Assembly (NCBI GenBank): GCA_031292665.1
Contig: JARLGR010000127.1
Location: 1-64,000, forward strand
DNA from: Mycobacterium sp.
GTDB taxonomy: Bacteria; Actinomycetota; Actinomycetes; Mycobacteriales; Mycobacteriaceae
Direction: 5' to 3'
Length of the DNA: 64,000 bases
The position numbers were made by a program, and so were the translations under genes. The notes beneath the pieces were generated by a model. That model ran no database searches, was not told the origin of the DNA, and saw only the letters and a program-made list of their open reading frames with translations. Below are positions 35,641 to 44,226 of the stretch, piece by piece (the first letter of the stretch is position 1; each line of letters starts with the position of its first letter).

Positions 35641-36711
35641 TCATAGCGAAACCTCTTTCGGTATCGACTGCGCGATGAGCGGCCGACTCGGAATGCGCTC
35701 ACGGAGAATAGGGGCGACCTCTGACTGAAACAGTTCGAGGCTACGGCGCTGTTGGTCGGGAGTCACACCGTCGGCATCGGCACTGAGGTGCATCACCTCA
35801 TGCCCGAGTTGCTCGTGGTAGCGACCCACCTTGTCGATCACCTGCTCGGGGCTACCGACCAACGCCGAGCTTCGCTCGACGAAATCTTCAATCGAACTGA
35901 AGATCGCCGGGATCCCGACGCGACGCTGCGCCGCCAGCCGGGCCTCGAACGTCGGCCGGTAGGCGGCCACCGCTTCTTGTGACGTCGCAGCGACGTAGAA
36001 CCCGGCGGTCCCGGCACCGACGAGGGCGTCCTTGGGTCGGCGGCCGCAGAACTCCCAACGCTGCCGATAATGACGAACTAGCTCGGCGTAGGGCTCGACG
36101 GGATTGCTCACATTGGCGGAGAAGACCGGGTCACCGTGAAAAGCCGCGAGGTCGACGGAATCCTTACTCGTTGCGCTGCCGTGCCAGATCCGAATTCGGC
36201 TCTGCAGCGGCCGGGGAAGTGTCTTGGCGTTGACGAGTGGCGGCCGGAACCGGCCGGACCACGTCACGTTCTCGCTCTCCCACAGCAGGCGGAACAGTTC
36301 GTAGCCTTCGCGATTACGGTCCCATTGATCGGCGGTGGTCACGTGGAACAACTCGGCCTGCGCCGCGCCGTTGCCCTTGCCGATGATCAGTTCGAGGCGC
36401 CCGCCGGACAGGTTGTCCAGCGTCGAATAGTCCTCGAACGCGCGGACCGGATCGAGCAGGCTCAACGTCGTAACCCCGGTGAACAGAGCGATTTTCGAGG
36501 TGCGCGCCGCGATGTTGCTCAGCACTACCGGTGGGGAGGACGAGATGAACGGGTCCTCGTGACGCTCACCCACCGCAAAGCCGTCGAAACCCAGTTCCTC
36601 GGCCAGCACCGCTTTGTCGAGGACATCGCGCAGCCGATCGGCCGGGCTCTTCTTCGCGCCCGAAACGGGATCAGGAACATGAGTAATGAGCGTTATCAGC
36701 AAAAATTTCAT
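35641..36711 (-). CDS. LLM-class (luciferase-like) oxidoreductase
   Basis: A 356-residue bacterial-luciferase-family TIM-barrel. It reads MKFLLITLITHVPDPVSGAK, LAEELGFDGFAVGERHEDPF, LDNLSGGRLELIIGKGNG and later RIRIWHGSATSKDSVDLAAF. The ATG 36711 start overlaps the stop of the upstream GNAT gene (ATGA, 4 bp), so the two are coupled. The frame itself extends upstream to 37266, but that is the GNAT gene read in another frame. The cofactor may be FMN or F420; members of this branch often work on organosulfur or lipid substrates. Confidence 0.9.
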   Translation of the reverse strand: MKFLLITLITHVPDPVSGAKKSPADRLRDVLDKAVLAEELGFDGFAVGERHEDPFISSSPPVVLSNIAARTSKIALFTGVTTLSLLDPVRAFEDYSTLDNLSGGRLELIIGKGNGAAQAELFHVTTADQWDRNREGYELFRLLWESENVTWSGRFRPPLVNAKTLPRPLQSRIRIWHGSATSKDSVDLAAFHGDPVFSANVSNPVEPYAELVRHYRQRWEFCGRRPKDALVGAGTAGFYVAATSQEAVAAYRPTFEARLAAQRRVGIPAIFSSIEDFVERSSALVGSPEQVIDKVGRYHEQLGHEVMHLSADADGVTPDQQRRSLELFQSEVAPILRERIPSRPLIAQSIPKEVSL

Positions 36712-37223
36712 CCGGTGCCCCGACAGACCAGCGGCTTCTCGAACGGATGCCGCCCGATTTCCTCGGAGTGCAACGACCGATCGTAGAGCGGGGTGTATCC
36801 CATCGCGAGGTAGAGGGCCACCGCCTCTGGCTGCCGCCACCCGGTCGTGAGGTAGACGCGGGTATATCCGCGCTGCAGCGCGATCCGCTCCAACTCGGCA
36901 ACGACGAGCTTGGCATAACCGCGGCGCCGGTACGCCGACGCGGTCCAGATGCGCTTGAGCTCTGCCGTCGTCGAGTCGTAGCGACGGAACGCGCCACCCG
37001 CGACCGGCAGCCCGTTCGACATAGCCACGATGAGCGCACCTCCCGGGGGGTCGAACTCTTCGGCAGGGTAGGTGAGTAGCTCGCTGTGCTTCTGCTTGGC
37101 GTCGCCGCCGTACCGGGTGCTGTACTCGATTGCGAGTCCTTCGAGCTGCGGCGCTGCGAGCGGGTCGGTCTGGTGGACGGCGACAAAGTCGAGAGCTTTG
37201 ACAGCCCGGTGAGTTGTCGTCAC
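36708..37223 (-). CDS. GNAT family N-acetyltransferase
   Basis: A 171-residue acetyltransferase. The acetyl-CoA binding loop is IWTASAYRRRGYAKLVVAEL (R/Q-x-x-G-x-G/A variant RRRGYA), with AALIVAMSNGLPVAGGAFR before it and YTRVYLTTGWRQPEAVALYL after. The start is ATG 37223. The 4-bp overlap with the LLM gene indicates a joint message. The substrate is unknown. With the LLM partner it may modify or detoxify a small molecule. Confidence 0.88.
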   Translation of the reverse strand: MTTTHRAVKALDFVAVHQTDPLAAPQLEGLAIEYSTRYGGDAKQKHSELLTYPAEEFDPPGGALIVAMSNGLPVAGGAFRRYDSTTAELKRIWTASAYRRRGYAKLVVAELERIALQRGYTRVYLTTGWRQPEAVALYLAMGYTPLYDRSLHSEEIGRHPFEKPLVCRGTG

Positions 37224-37762
37224 GCCGCGTCTCCTTCCATGGTGTTCTCGCGGAAAGCACCGGCAAGCCCGGGGAAGACGTGATCGTTGCCGGACTGTGT
37301 CGATCTACACGAACTCAGTTACTGCCTACCTCATTCCCCAACGCTCCTGCTTGGCGGTGCCGGCGGACGGTGGACGGCGCTTGAGGCGGCGCCCTACGCA
37401 GCCCGGCGCCTACGCCCGCTGATCAGGTAGAGCGCAGCACGCAGCTCCAGTAGGGGGTCGTCGGATGGCTCGATTCCCGCCAGCCGTGGGATGGGATCGA
37501 AGATGATGTGCTTCTGCTCCTATCCGGGCGCCGCGCTGCGGCTGAGCCACTCTAAGCCGCCCGATCGCGACGATCAGAGCGGTCGGCCTGGCGGGTCCGC
37601 GGTACATTGCAACCAGCTAGATTGAAAAACCAAGTCCCAGTGAGGGCGTGCGAGATCTGGCCAGTCAAACCGCATCGGCGCAGCCGGATTCAAACCCTTC
37701 CACTTCGCTTCCGGCTTGGTCACGCTTGCTAGATCCACACAGTCCAGTGCGGAGGGACGCAG
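37224..37762. other. Intergenic region with short coding-like remnant
   Basis: No intact gene. On the minus strand a 41-codon open stretch (37394-37519) between two TAG codons reads EQKHIIFDPIPRLAGIEPSD, then DPLLELRAALYLISG and RRRRAA, which looks like the tail of a real protein, possibly an enzyme C-terminus. No start codon precedes it. Otherwise the sequence has no features I can assign. Confidence 0.4.
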
Positions 37763-38549
37763 ATGACGACTACCCAGACCACCGCGTATGTGGTCGTGCC
37801 GGCCAGCCCGGTGTTGGGGGCCGAAATCGTCGGCGTCGATCTGGCCAACGGTATCGACGACGCGACCGCCGAGGCGCTACGGGAGGACTTCTGGCGGTAC
37901 AAGGTCCTGGTGTTCCGTAATCAGCAGCTGTCTCCCGATGCGCACGTGGAAGCGGTGCGGATCTTCGACAGCCGTTTGACCACCCGCTGTGGCTGCACCG
38001 TGACCAGAACAATCGGCTGGTGTACGTCTTCGACCTGGACAAGGCGGGCGCCGCGTCGAGCTGGCACGTGGGCGGCACATGGCGCAACCCACCGTTCAAC
38101 ATCGAGTCGCCGTCTTATCAAGTGGTGCCCGAAATCGGCGGACGCACACTGTGGGCCGACCTCCAGGCGGCCTATGACGGGCTTTCCGAGCCCTTCAAAC
38201 AGCTATTGGAGTCGGTGAGCGCCGAGTACAGCGCCTACCCGGGTGACGGCACCTACGACCGACCCCCGGTGACCGAGACAATCGAGCACCCTTTGGTGCG
38301 CACGAACCGCCACACCGGTCGCAAGGGTTGTTCTTGAGTTCATCGGCGATCCGCCTCACGGGTATCGAACCAGCCGAGGGACAAGCGCTCCTGCCGTTCC
38401 TCCTCGCGCACGCATCATCACCCAATTACACCATCGGATTTGGTTGGAAAACCGGCGATTTCGTCATCTGGGACAATCAGGCCACGTGGCATTTCGCCGT
38501 GAACGATTACCGGGGTCCGCGCGCCTACCGCAAGGTGATCGGCGGCTGA
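37763..38549 (+). pseudogene. TauD/TfdA family Fe(II)/2-oxoglutarate dioxygenase, two frameshifts
   Basis: Frame 1 from ATG 37763 gives VVPASPVLGAEIVGVDLANG, then YKVLVFRNQQLSPDAHVEAV, up to about 37967. The next frame gives PFDHPLWLHRDQNNRLVYVF and SSWHVGGTWRNPPFNIESPS, on to HPLVRTNRHTGRKG (about 38325). The last gives LFLSSSAIRLTGIEPAEGQA and VIWDNQATWHFAVNDYRGPR, stop 38549. Two indels are needed. The family's HxD metal pair is normally in WHTD; here it is WHVGG, so the Asp is gone as well. The enzyme class oxidises sulfonates or similar. Clearly dead. Confidence 0.86.
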
Positions 38550-39042
38550 TACCCAAACGTAGTTTTGGACACTGCAGCGGACCGGTTGACGGCCGGATTC
38601 GGCGAGCAGGTCGGCGGGGTTTTGTCGGCTGCGCTAACGCGCGGGGGCCCGCGACGAGAAACATGAGCGTCAACATCGCGGAAAGCTTTTGCCGCAGAAC
38701 TTATGTCAAACAAGCCGAGACGCGGTCGTGTTCAGTGCGTCTGATGTTGCGGTGCGCCGGTCCCGCTCTCTCAGCTCTTCCCGGACAGACCCAACGAAAA
38801 CCATCCATCCCTTCAGAGACGCGCGTTGGCGGCAACGATCGCTGGTCTGCCATGCGGGAGCGGTGCACCACGACGCTCTCGACAAAGGCCGACAAGACGA
38901 CCCCGATACCTTTGTTTGTTCGCGCCGTCACGCGACGGACATACACTGTTTGTCTGCTGGTCACCAGGGGGCGGGCTGGGTCTGCAAGCCTTACCGCACG
39001 CACCGGGACGGCGGAGTCGCCCCGACGGGAGAAGGGGTCGTC
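38550..39042. other. Intergenic region upstream of the PLP decarboxylase
   Basis: About 490 bp with no gene I can support. The open frames across it have no ribosome site or recognisable product. Long upstream regions of this kind often hold a regulated promoter; I did not find a convincing -35/-10 pair. A GGGAGAAGGGG purine run just before 39043 is the ribosome site of the next gene. Confidence 0.35.
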
Positions 39043-41994
39043 ATGACAGAGCACCTGCGTGCCTACAACAGTCTGTGGCAGGTCCGCGGCGACTCGTGGT
39101 GCCGGTTGGAGGAGGCGGCTGATCGGCTAACGCGTCCGTCCAGCACGGGAGCGTTGAAAGAGAAATGGGCCAGCGCCTGCCAGGAACTGCTGGCTCGCCT
39201 GAGCACTCTGGAGCCCTACTGGGCCTATCCCGGCTCGCCCCAGTTCGCACGATTGCAAAGACTTTTCGCTGCGGGCAGCCATGACAAGTTCGCGCATACG
39301 GTCGGGCAGATCAATCGCGCGCTGACCACGGAGTCGTACCGCTCGGGAGACGTGGAAAACGCCGGGGCCGACGACCTGGACATGTTCCCGTCCGACCCGC
39401 GCCAACTCCTCGAACACCAGCCGGCGACCCAGCGCGACCGCCCCTACTTCGAGGTGCTCGTCGTCGAGAAGATGACCGAAGACCAGGAACGGGTGCTGCG
39501 CAGCGAGGTCCGCAAGTGGCGACGTCCCGACGACGAGTTCGTCTACGAACTCGTGGTGGTGTCCAGCGGAGATGAGGCCCTCATCGCGGCCCGGCTCAAC
39601 GTCAACCTGCAGGCGGTGGTGATCAGGCGGCGATTCTCGCACCAATCAACCCGGGACCTGTCGGCTCTGTCGGAGTTCGTCGACACCGCGGTGTCGGACG
39701 AGTTGGCCGACCACCAGACGCCTGAAGAGCGCGCGCAGATCCTCGCGGTTTCCCTGGGGAAGCTGCGACCCGAGCTGGACCTGTACCTGATGACCGAAAT
39801 TGACGTGGAGGACATCGCCGGGCGATTGGGCCAGTACTTCCGCAGGGTGTTTCATGCCCGGGAGGGCATGCTGGAGCTTCACCTGTCGATCCTGCAGGGC
39901 GTGGCTGCGCGCTACCGCACGCCATTCTTCAGCGCGCTCAAGCAGTACAGTCACCGGCCCACGGGTGTCTTTCACGCCCTGCCGATTTCGCAGGGCAAGT
40001 CGATCGTCAACTCGCACTGGATCAAGGACATGGTCGGCTTCTACGGCCTGGACGTGTTCATGGCCGAAACCTCTGCGACGTGCGGGGGTCTTGATTCACT
40101 GCTGGAGCCGACGGGGCCCCTGCGCGAAGCGCAACAGCTCGCCGGGCAAACCTACGGCTCGCGCCACACGTACTTCGTCACTAACGGGACGTCGACGGCC
40201 AACAAGATCGTCACCCAGGCATTGGTGGCGCCGGGCGACATCGTGCTGCTGGACCGCAACTGCCACCAGTCGCATCACTACGGGATGATGCTCGCCGGCG
40301 CGAATGTCGTTTACCTGGAGGCGTATCCACTCAACGAGTACTCGATGTACGGTGCGGTGCCGTTACGTGAGATCAAATCGAAACTACTGGCACTCAAACG
40401 CGCCGGCAAGCTCCATCGCGTCAAGATGATGTCGCTGACCAACTGCACCTTCGACGGGATCGTGTATGACGTCGAACGCGTCATGGAGGAGTGCCTCGCC
40501 ATCAAGCCGGACCTGGTATTCCTCTGGGACGAGGCATGGTTCGCGTTCGCGCGTTTTCACCCGGTTTATCGGACGCGCACCGCGATGGCGTCAGCCCAGG
40601 CGCTGCGCGAGCGGCTGCAGGACCCCGACTACAGGCGCCGCTACGAGGAGCATCTGGCCACTGAATGCGATGTCGCCGCCGCCAAACTCAGCGATGACGA
40701 GCTTCTGGACCGTCGCCTCATCCCCGACCCGGCCAGAGCCCGGGTGCGCGTGTATGCCACCCAGTCGACGCACAAGACGCTGACCGCGCTGCGGCAGGGA
40801 TCGATGATCCACGTCTTCGATCAGGACTTCGACCAGAAGGTCGCGGAGCCGTTCCACGAGGCCTACATGGCACACACCTCGACCTCGCCCAATTATCAGA
40901 TCCTCGCGTCCTTGGACCTGGGACGGCGGCAGGTGGCGCTGGAGGGTGTCGAACTGGTGCAACGACAGATCGAGAACGCGATGCAGTTGCGCGACGCGAT
41001 CGACAATCATCCGCTGCTCAGAAAGTACATGAGATGCCTTCGCACGTCGGACTTGATCCCCGACCACTTCCGGCCGTCGGCCATCGCCCAGCCTCTCCGC
41101 TCAGGACTGCGCAACATGATGGCCGCCTGGGATCAGGACGAGTTCGTCCTCGATCCGTCAAGAATCACCTTGTTCATCGGCCATACCGGTTATGACGGGG
41201 ACACGTTCAAACGCCAACAGTTGATGGACCGTTACGGAATCCAGATCAACAAGACGTCGCGCAACAGCGTGCTGTTCATGACGAATATCGGCACCACGCG
41301 CAGCTCTGTCGCTTTCCTGGTGGAAGTTCTTGTCAACATTGCGCGCGAGCTCGACCAAGAGATCTCCGAAATGAGCCTTGGCGAGCGCGAGCACTTCGAG
41401 CGGGCTGTTTATCGGCTCACCGCAATGCTTCTGCCACTGCCCGATTTCAGTGGCTTCCACCCCGCATTCATGGATCACAGCGGAAGCGAGCCCACGCCCG
41501 AAGGGGACGTCCGCCGCGGGTTCTATCTGTCCTACGACGACACGAACTGTGAATACCTCACCGGCGATCAAATCGACGAAAGGTTGGACGCCGGCGTCGA
41601 CGTCGTGTCGGCGACCTTCGTAACGCCCTACCCTCCCGGCTTTCCCGTCCTCGTGCCGGGCCAAGTGTTCAGCCGCGAGATCCTGCAGTTCATGCGTGAT
41701 CTCGACACGCCCGAAATCCATGGTTACCTGCCCAATTTCGGCTACCGCGTCTATACCGAGAAAGCCATCGAATCGGCCAGTGCAACTGCCGGGCTCATGC
41801 CCAACGGCCACCGCTCCCCGGCGCCGCCGCCCGCGCCGGCGCGGGAGAAATCGTCCGAGAAGAAGCCGGCGCGGCGCAGCGGGAGCAACGGCGACCGGAA
41901 GCCTCCCGAGGTCGGGCACGAAGAGTTGATTGGCCAGCAGCTGCCCGGTGACGCGCCACAGATTGGTACGGAGTCCGCCGCTCCGCTGAAGTAG
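39043..41994 (+). CDS. Orn/Lys/Arg decarboxylase family protein, large (Rv2531c-like)
   Basis: A 983-residue PLP-dependent enzyme of fold type I, resembling the M. tuberculosis amino acid decarboxylase Rv2531c (about 947 residues). The N-terminal roughly 330 residues look like a receiver/wing-like region ending in FFSALKQYS. The PLP core has TYGSRHTYFVTNGTSTANKI, LLDRNCHQSHHYG, PDLVFLWDEAWFAFARFHPV and the Schiff-base lysine in TQSTHKTLTALRQGSM (Lys578). The C-terminus (about 920-983) is a Pro/Lys-rich tail (APPPAPAREKSSEKKPARRS). The start is ATG 39043 with a strong ribosome site. Expected to decarboxylate a basic amino acid to a polyamine or CO2-releasing product in the cytoplasm. Substrate unproven. 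Confidence 0.9.
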   Translation: MTEHLRAYNSLWQVRGDSWCRLEEAADRLTRPSSTGALKEKWASACQELLARLSTLEPYWAYPGSPQFARLQRLFAAGSHDKFAHTVGQINRALTTESYRSGDVENAGADDLDMFPSDPRQLLEHQPATQRDRPYFEVLVVEKMTEDQERVLRSEVRKWRRPDDEFVYELVVVSSGDEALIAARLNVNLQAVVIRRRFSHQSTRDLSALSEFVDTAVSDELADHQTPEERAQILAVSLGKLRPELDLYLMTEIDVEDIAGRLGQYFRRVFHAREGMLELHLSILQGVAARYRTPFFSALKQYSHRPTGVFHALPISQGKSIVNSHWIKDMVGFYGLDVFMAETSATCGGLDSLLEPTGPLREAQQLAGQTYGSRHTYFVTNGTSTANKIVTQALVAPGDIVLLDRNCHQSHHYGMMLAGANVVYLEAYPLNEYSMYGAVPLREIKSKLLALKRAGKLHRVKMMSLTNCTFDGIVYDVERVMEECLAIKPDLVFLWDEAWFAFARFHPVYRTRTAMASAQALRERLQDPDYRRRYEEHLATECDVAAAKLSDDELLDRRLIPDPARARVRVYATQSTHKTLTALRQGSMIHVFDQDFDQKVAEPFHEAYMAHTSTSPNYQILASLDLGRRQVALEGVELVQRQIENAMQLRDAIDNHPLLRKYMRCLRTSDLIPDHFRPSAIAQPLRSGLRNMMAAWDQDEFVLDPSRITLFIGHTGYDGDTFKRQQLMDRYGIQINKTSRNSVLFMTNIGTTRSSVAFLVEVLVNIARELDQEISEMSLGEREHFERAVYRLTAMLLPLPDFSGFHPAFMDHSGSEPTPEGDVRRGFYLSYDDTNCEYLTGDQIDERLDAGVDVVSATFVTPYPPGFPVLVPGQVFSREILQFMRDLDTPEIHGYLPNFGYRVYTEKAIESASATAGLMPNGHRSPAPPPAPAREKSSEKKPARRSGSNGDRKPPEVGHEELIGQQLPGDAPQIGTESAAPLK

Positions 41995-42009
41995 CGCAGC
42001 GGCGTCACC

Positions 42010-42585
42010 TCACCGGCCCTTCAGGCCGCCGATGCCCAGCGACCCGTCGGTGCGTTTCGGCGGCGCGGCGTTCTCGATGTCCTCGACGTAGCGGGCGGGA
42101 TCGCGGTCGACGATCGGCAATCCCTCGGTGGTGGGATGCTCGGCCATGAACTCGCCGTATTGGCGCCCCAGCGCTTCACGAAGGCCGTTCGGGGCGTGGC
42201 GACGGAAGTCCGACAGCCCTTCCCGTTCTTCTTCACCCATGTGGTCGTCGTTGGCCAGCCGGGCGCTGCCCACCGCCTCCCACCACTGGGCGGTGCCAAC
42301 CGGCGCCTCGTTGGCGGCGCGTACGGCGTCGCGAATGTCATTGTGATCACTGATCGCATCGAGCGTTTCGCCCTCGGGATCGTCGGCGCCCCGTTTGAGC
42401 AGTTGTGGGTAGAAGATCTTCTCTTCGATGTAGGCGTGTACGTCGAGCTTGTCGGCGAGCGGGTGCCACACCCGCGCGAGGGCGGCACGGTTGACCGGTG
42501 TCTGCGCCTGCAGTTCGTCGAGCCTGGCGAACTGTTTGCGGAACCACTCGTGGTCCGCGAGGATCAAACTGGTGATGTCAGCCAC
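42010..42585 (-). CDS. Hemerythrin HHE-domain protein
   Basis: A 191-residue helical protein with a hemerythrin cation-binding domain. The metal-ligand motifs are DHEWFRKQFARL, HAYIEEKIFYPQLL, the DHNDIRDAVRAANE helix and DDHMGEEEREGL. These give the His and Glu/Asp ligands of a di-iron site, which can bind O2, NO or act in redox sensing. The start is probably GTG 42585 (VADITSLILADHEWF); a longer frame to 42654 is possible. It converges on the decarboxylase, 15 bp apart. Mycobacterial HHE proteins have been linked to oxidative stress. Confidence 0.87.
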   Translation of the reverse strand: MADITSLILADHEWFRKQFARLDELQAQTPVNRAALARVWHPLADKLDVHAYIEEKIFYPQLLKRGADDPEGETLDAISDHNDIRDAVRAANEAPVGTAQWWEAVGSARLANDDHMGEEEREGLSDFRRHAPNGLREALGRQYGEFMAEHPTTEGLPIVDRDPARYVEDIENAAPPKRTDGSLGIGGLKGR

Positions 42586-43042
42586 TCCGACTCCCGCATC
42601 CCACGACCGCTGCCCGTTGCGGCCATCGTGTCCCACGCCGGCAGAACCCGTCAACCCGCTGCTCGCGGACAGCGCCGCGAGCGTGTCGATCCGGACCCCG
42701 ATTCATTGGGCCTGGTGACTATCTCGTCCCAGCCGCGCCGCTCGACTGACCGCAGCTGCGGACGCCAGCACCGCCATCGCCGGGAGGATTATCGTCGTGT
42801 CGGTCGAAGATCCCTGACCGATAAAAGGCCGGCCCGCCCGAAGAGGTATTCCCACTTGCCGCGTCTTCGCGCAGCCGAACACGAAGGTGGTCCGGATCGG
42901 GAGGGCCTGACCAGACACTCAGCAAAATAGCCGTGTCACCTCGGCAACTGCCGGAGCTCCCCGAGTCGGACCGGGGCCGATGTTTAAGGACCAGAGGTTT
43001 TTGTCTAAACGTAGCGACCCCTCTAATGCAGAAAGGCAAACA
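42586..43042. other. Intergenic region between hemerythrin and lipoprotein genes
   Basis: About 450 bp of divergent upstream sequence with no gene I can support. An AT-richer stretch at about 42980-43020 (GTTTAAGG...TAAACG) precedes the lipoprotein start and is the likely promoter. It contains GTTTA and TAAAC arms separated by 19 bp. Confidence 0.4.
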
Positions 43043-43321
43043 ATGAAGCAAACGTCACTGGCCATGATTGCGGCGGCAGCGCTGCTGTTCAGCGCGTGTT
43101 CGGCCTCTCAGGTCATCAACACCGGCGGTGACACGAAGTGCAAGGACTTCACGACGCAGGACGAGAAGAAGCAGAACGATGAGGTCAGCAAAATGCTCAA
43201 GGACAAGAGCGGCGCCGACCCGACCAACATCGAGATCTCGGCGACGCGGCTGTCCGCGACGACCTACTGCCAGACGGTGGGCAAGCCCGACAGCAAGATC
43301 TCAGAGGCGCCGCACGGCTGA
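43043..43321 (+). CDS. Small lipoprotein, HdeA-like
   Basis: A 92-residue predicted lipoprotein. The signal segment MKQTSLAMIAAAALLFSAC ends in a lipobox (LFSAC, Cys19). The mature part has exactly two more Cys (Cys33 in KCKDFTTQDEKK and Cys76 in TTYCQTVGKPD), which can form a disulfide. The CxDF...YC spacing resembles the acid-stress chaperone HdeA. The start is ATG 43043 with GAAAGG upstream. If HdeA-like it would be a periplasmic acid chaperone, exposed on the outer side of the inner membrane. This is an inference from spacing and composition. Confidence 0.7.
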   Translation: MKQTSLAMIAAAALLFSACSASQVINTGGDTKCKDFTTQDEKKQNDEVSKMLKDKSGADPTNIEISATRLSATTYCQTVGKPDSKISEAPHG

Positions 43322-43410
43322 CGGCCACCGCCACCCAATGCACGGCGCGGATTCGACTCACGAGCAGGGCAAACCTAGCGGACCCTTGCCGTAACTCTTA
43401 GGCTCCGCTG

Positions 43411-44226
43411 GTGATGTCGACGAACCCGGCGCCGGCACACGTGTCCCTTCGTCGTATCGACCGAACCTTCGGGGCACACACCGTGCTGCACGAGGTCGAC
43501 CTGCAAATCAAACCAGGCGAGGTCGTCGCGCTCCTCGGATCCTCGGGAAGCGGCAAATCTACCCTCCTGCGGCTCGTGGCCGGACTCGACAGTCCTACCG
43601 GCGGATCGATCGAGATCGACGGCGAGGCCGTGCGCGGGATCGACCTACGCTGCGCCATCGTGTTCCAGGAACCTCGCCTGCTGCCGTGGCGATCCCTGGC
43701 AGCCAACGTCGCATATGGGCTGCCGCCTGGCACCGCCCGCGCGGACGGTGCTGCGGCTGTCCGGCATTGGCTCGAGGTCGTCGGACTGCGCGAATTCGCC
43801 AATCACTACCCCCGACAAGTGTCCGGCGGTATGGCGCAACGGGCAGGCCTCGCGCGCGCGCTCGTTCGGGACCCGCGCGTCCTGCTACTCGACGAACCGC
43901 TGGCGGCCCTCGACGCGCTGACCCGGCTGCGGATGCAGGATCTGCTTGCCGCCGTGCAGCAAGAGGCAGGCGCCACCACCATCTTGGTGACGCATGACGT
44001 GGACGAAGCAGTGATTCTCGCCGACCGGGTGCTGATCCTGCGCGCCGATGCAACCGGCGCCGCCAGCGTCGCTGCGAGTTTTGAAGTGGCAATTCCCAAG
44101 CCACGCGACCGCGGGGACCCACGTGTCAGTGCGCTGCGCAATCAGTTGTTGCGCGAACTCGGGGTGCCGCAACGCAGCGGCGTCACCCTGCGGGCTGCCA
44201 TCGAGGAGAAAGTGGAATCGCGATGA
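43411..44226 (+). CDS. ABC transporter ATPase, sulfonate/nitrate/taurine type (SsuB-like)
   Basis: A 271-residue ABC ATPase of the SsuB/TauB/NrtD group. Walker A is GSSGSGKST (43-51), the signature is QVSGGMAQRAGLARALVRDP, and Walker B is VLLLDEPLAALD; the switch His is in ILVTHDVDEAV. The start is GTG 43411 (ATG 43414 also possible). The ATGA overlap with the solute-binding protein gene makes it first of a three-gene importer operon (43411-45979). It drives uptake of an aliphatic sulfonate or related anion; the exact substrate is not provable. Confidence 0.92.
   Translation: MMSTNPAPAHVSLRRIDRTFGAHTVLHEVDLQIKPGEVVALLGSSGSGKSTLLRLVAGLDSPTGGSIEIDGEAVRGIDLRCAIVFQEPRLLPWRSLAANVAYGLPPGTARADGAAAVRHWLEVVGLREFANHYPRQVSGGMAQRAGLARALVRDPRVLLLDEPLAALDALTRLRMQDLLAAVQQEAGATTILVTHDVDEAVILADRVLILRADATGAASVAASFEVAIPKPRDRGDPRVSALRNQLLRELGVPQRSGVTLRAAIEEKVESR

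Noticed and set aside
36711-37266. Upstream extension of the LLM gene to 37266
   Set aside because: This segment is the GNAT gene read in a different frame; the domain starts at MKFLL and the two genes overlap by only ATGA.
38444-39046. Plus-strand frames of 200 and 118 residues before the decarboxylase
   Set aside because: No ribosome site or resemblance. The decarboxylase homology begins at 39043 or shortly after.
43043-43321. Firm HdeA identity of the small lipoprotein
   Set aside because: Only the Cys spacing and size support it, so it is labelled HdeA-like and not named.
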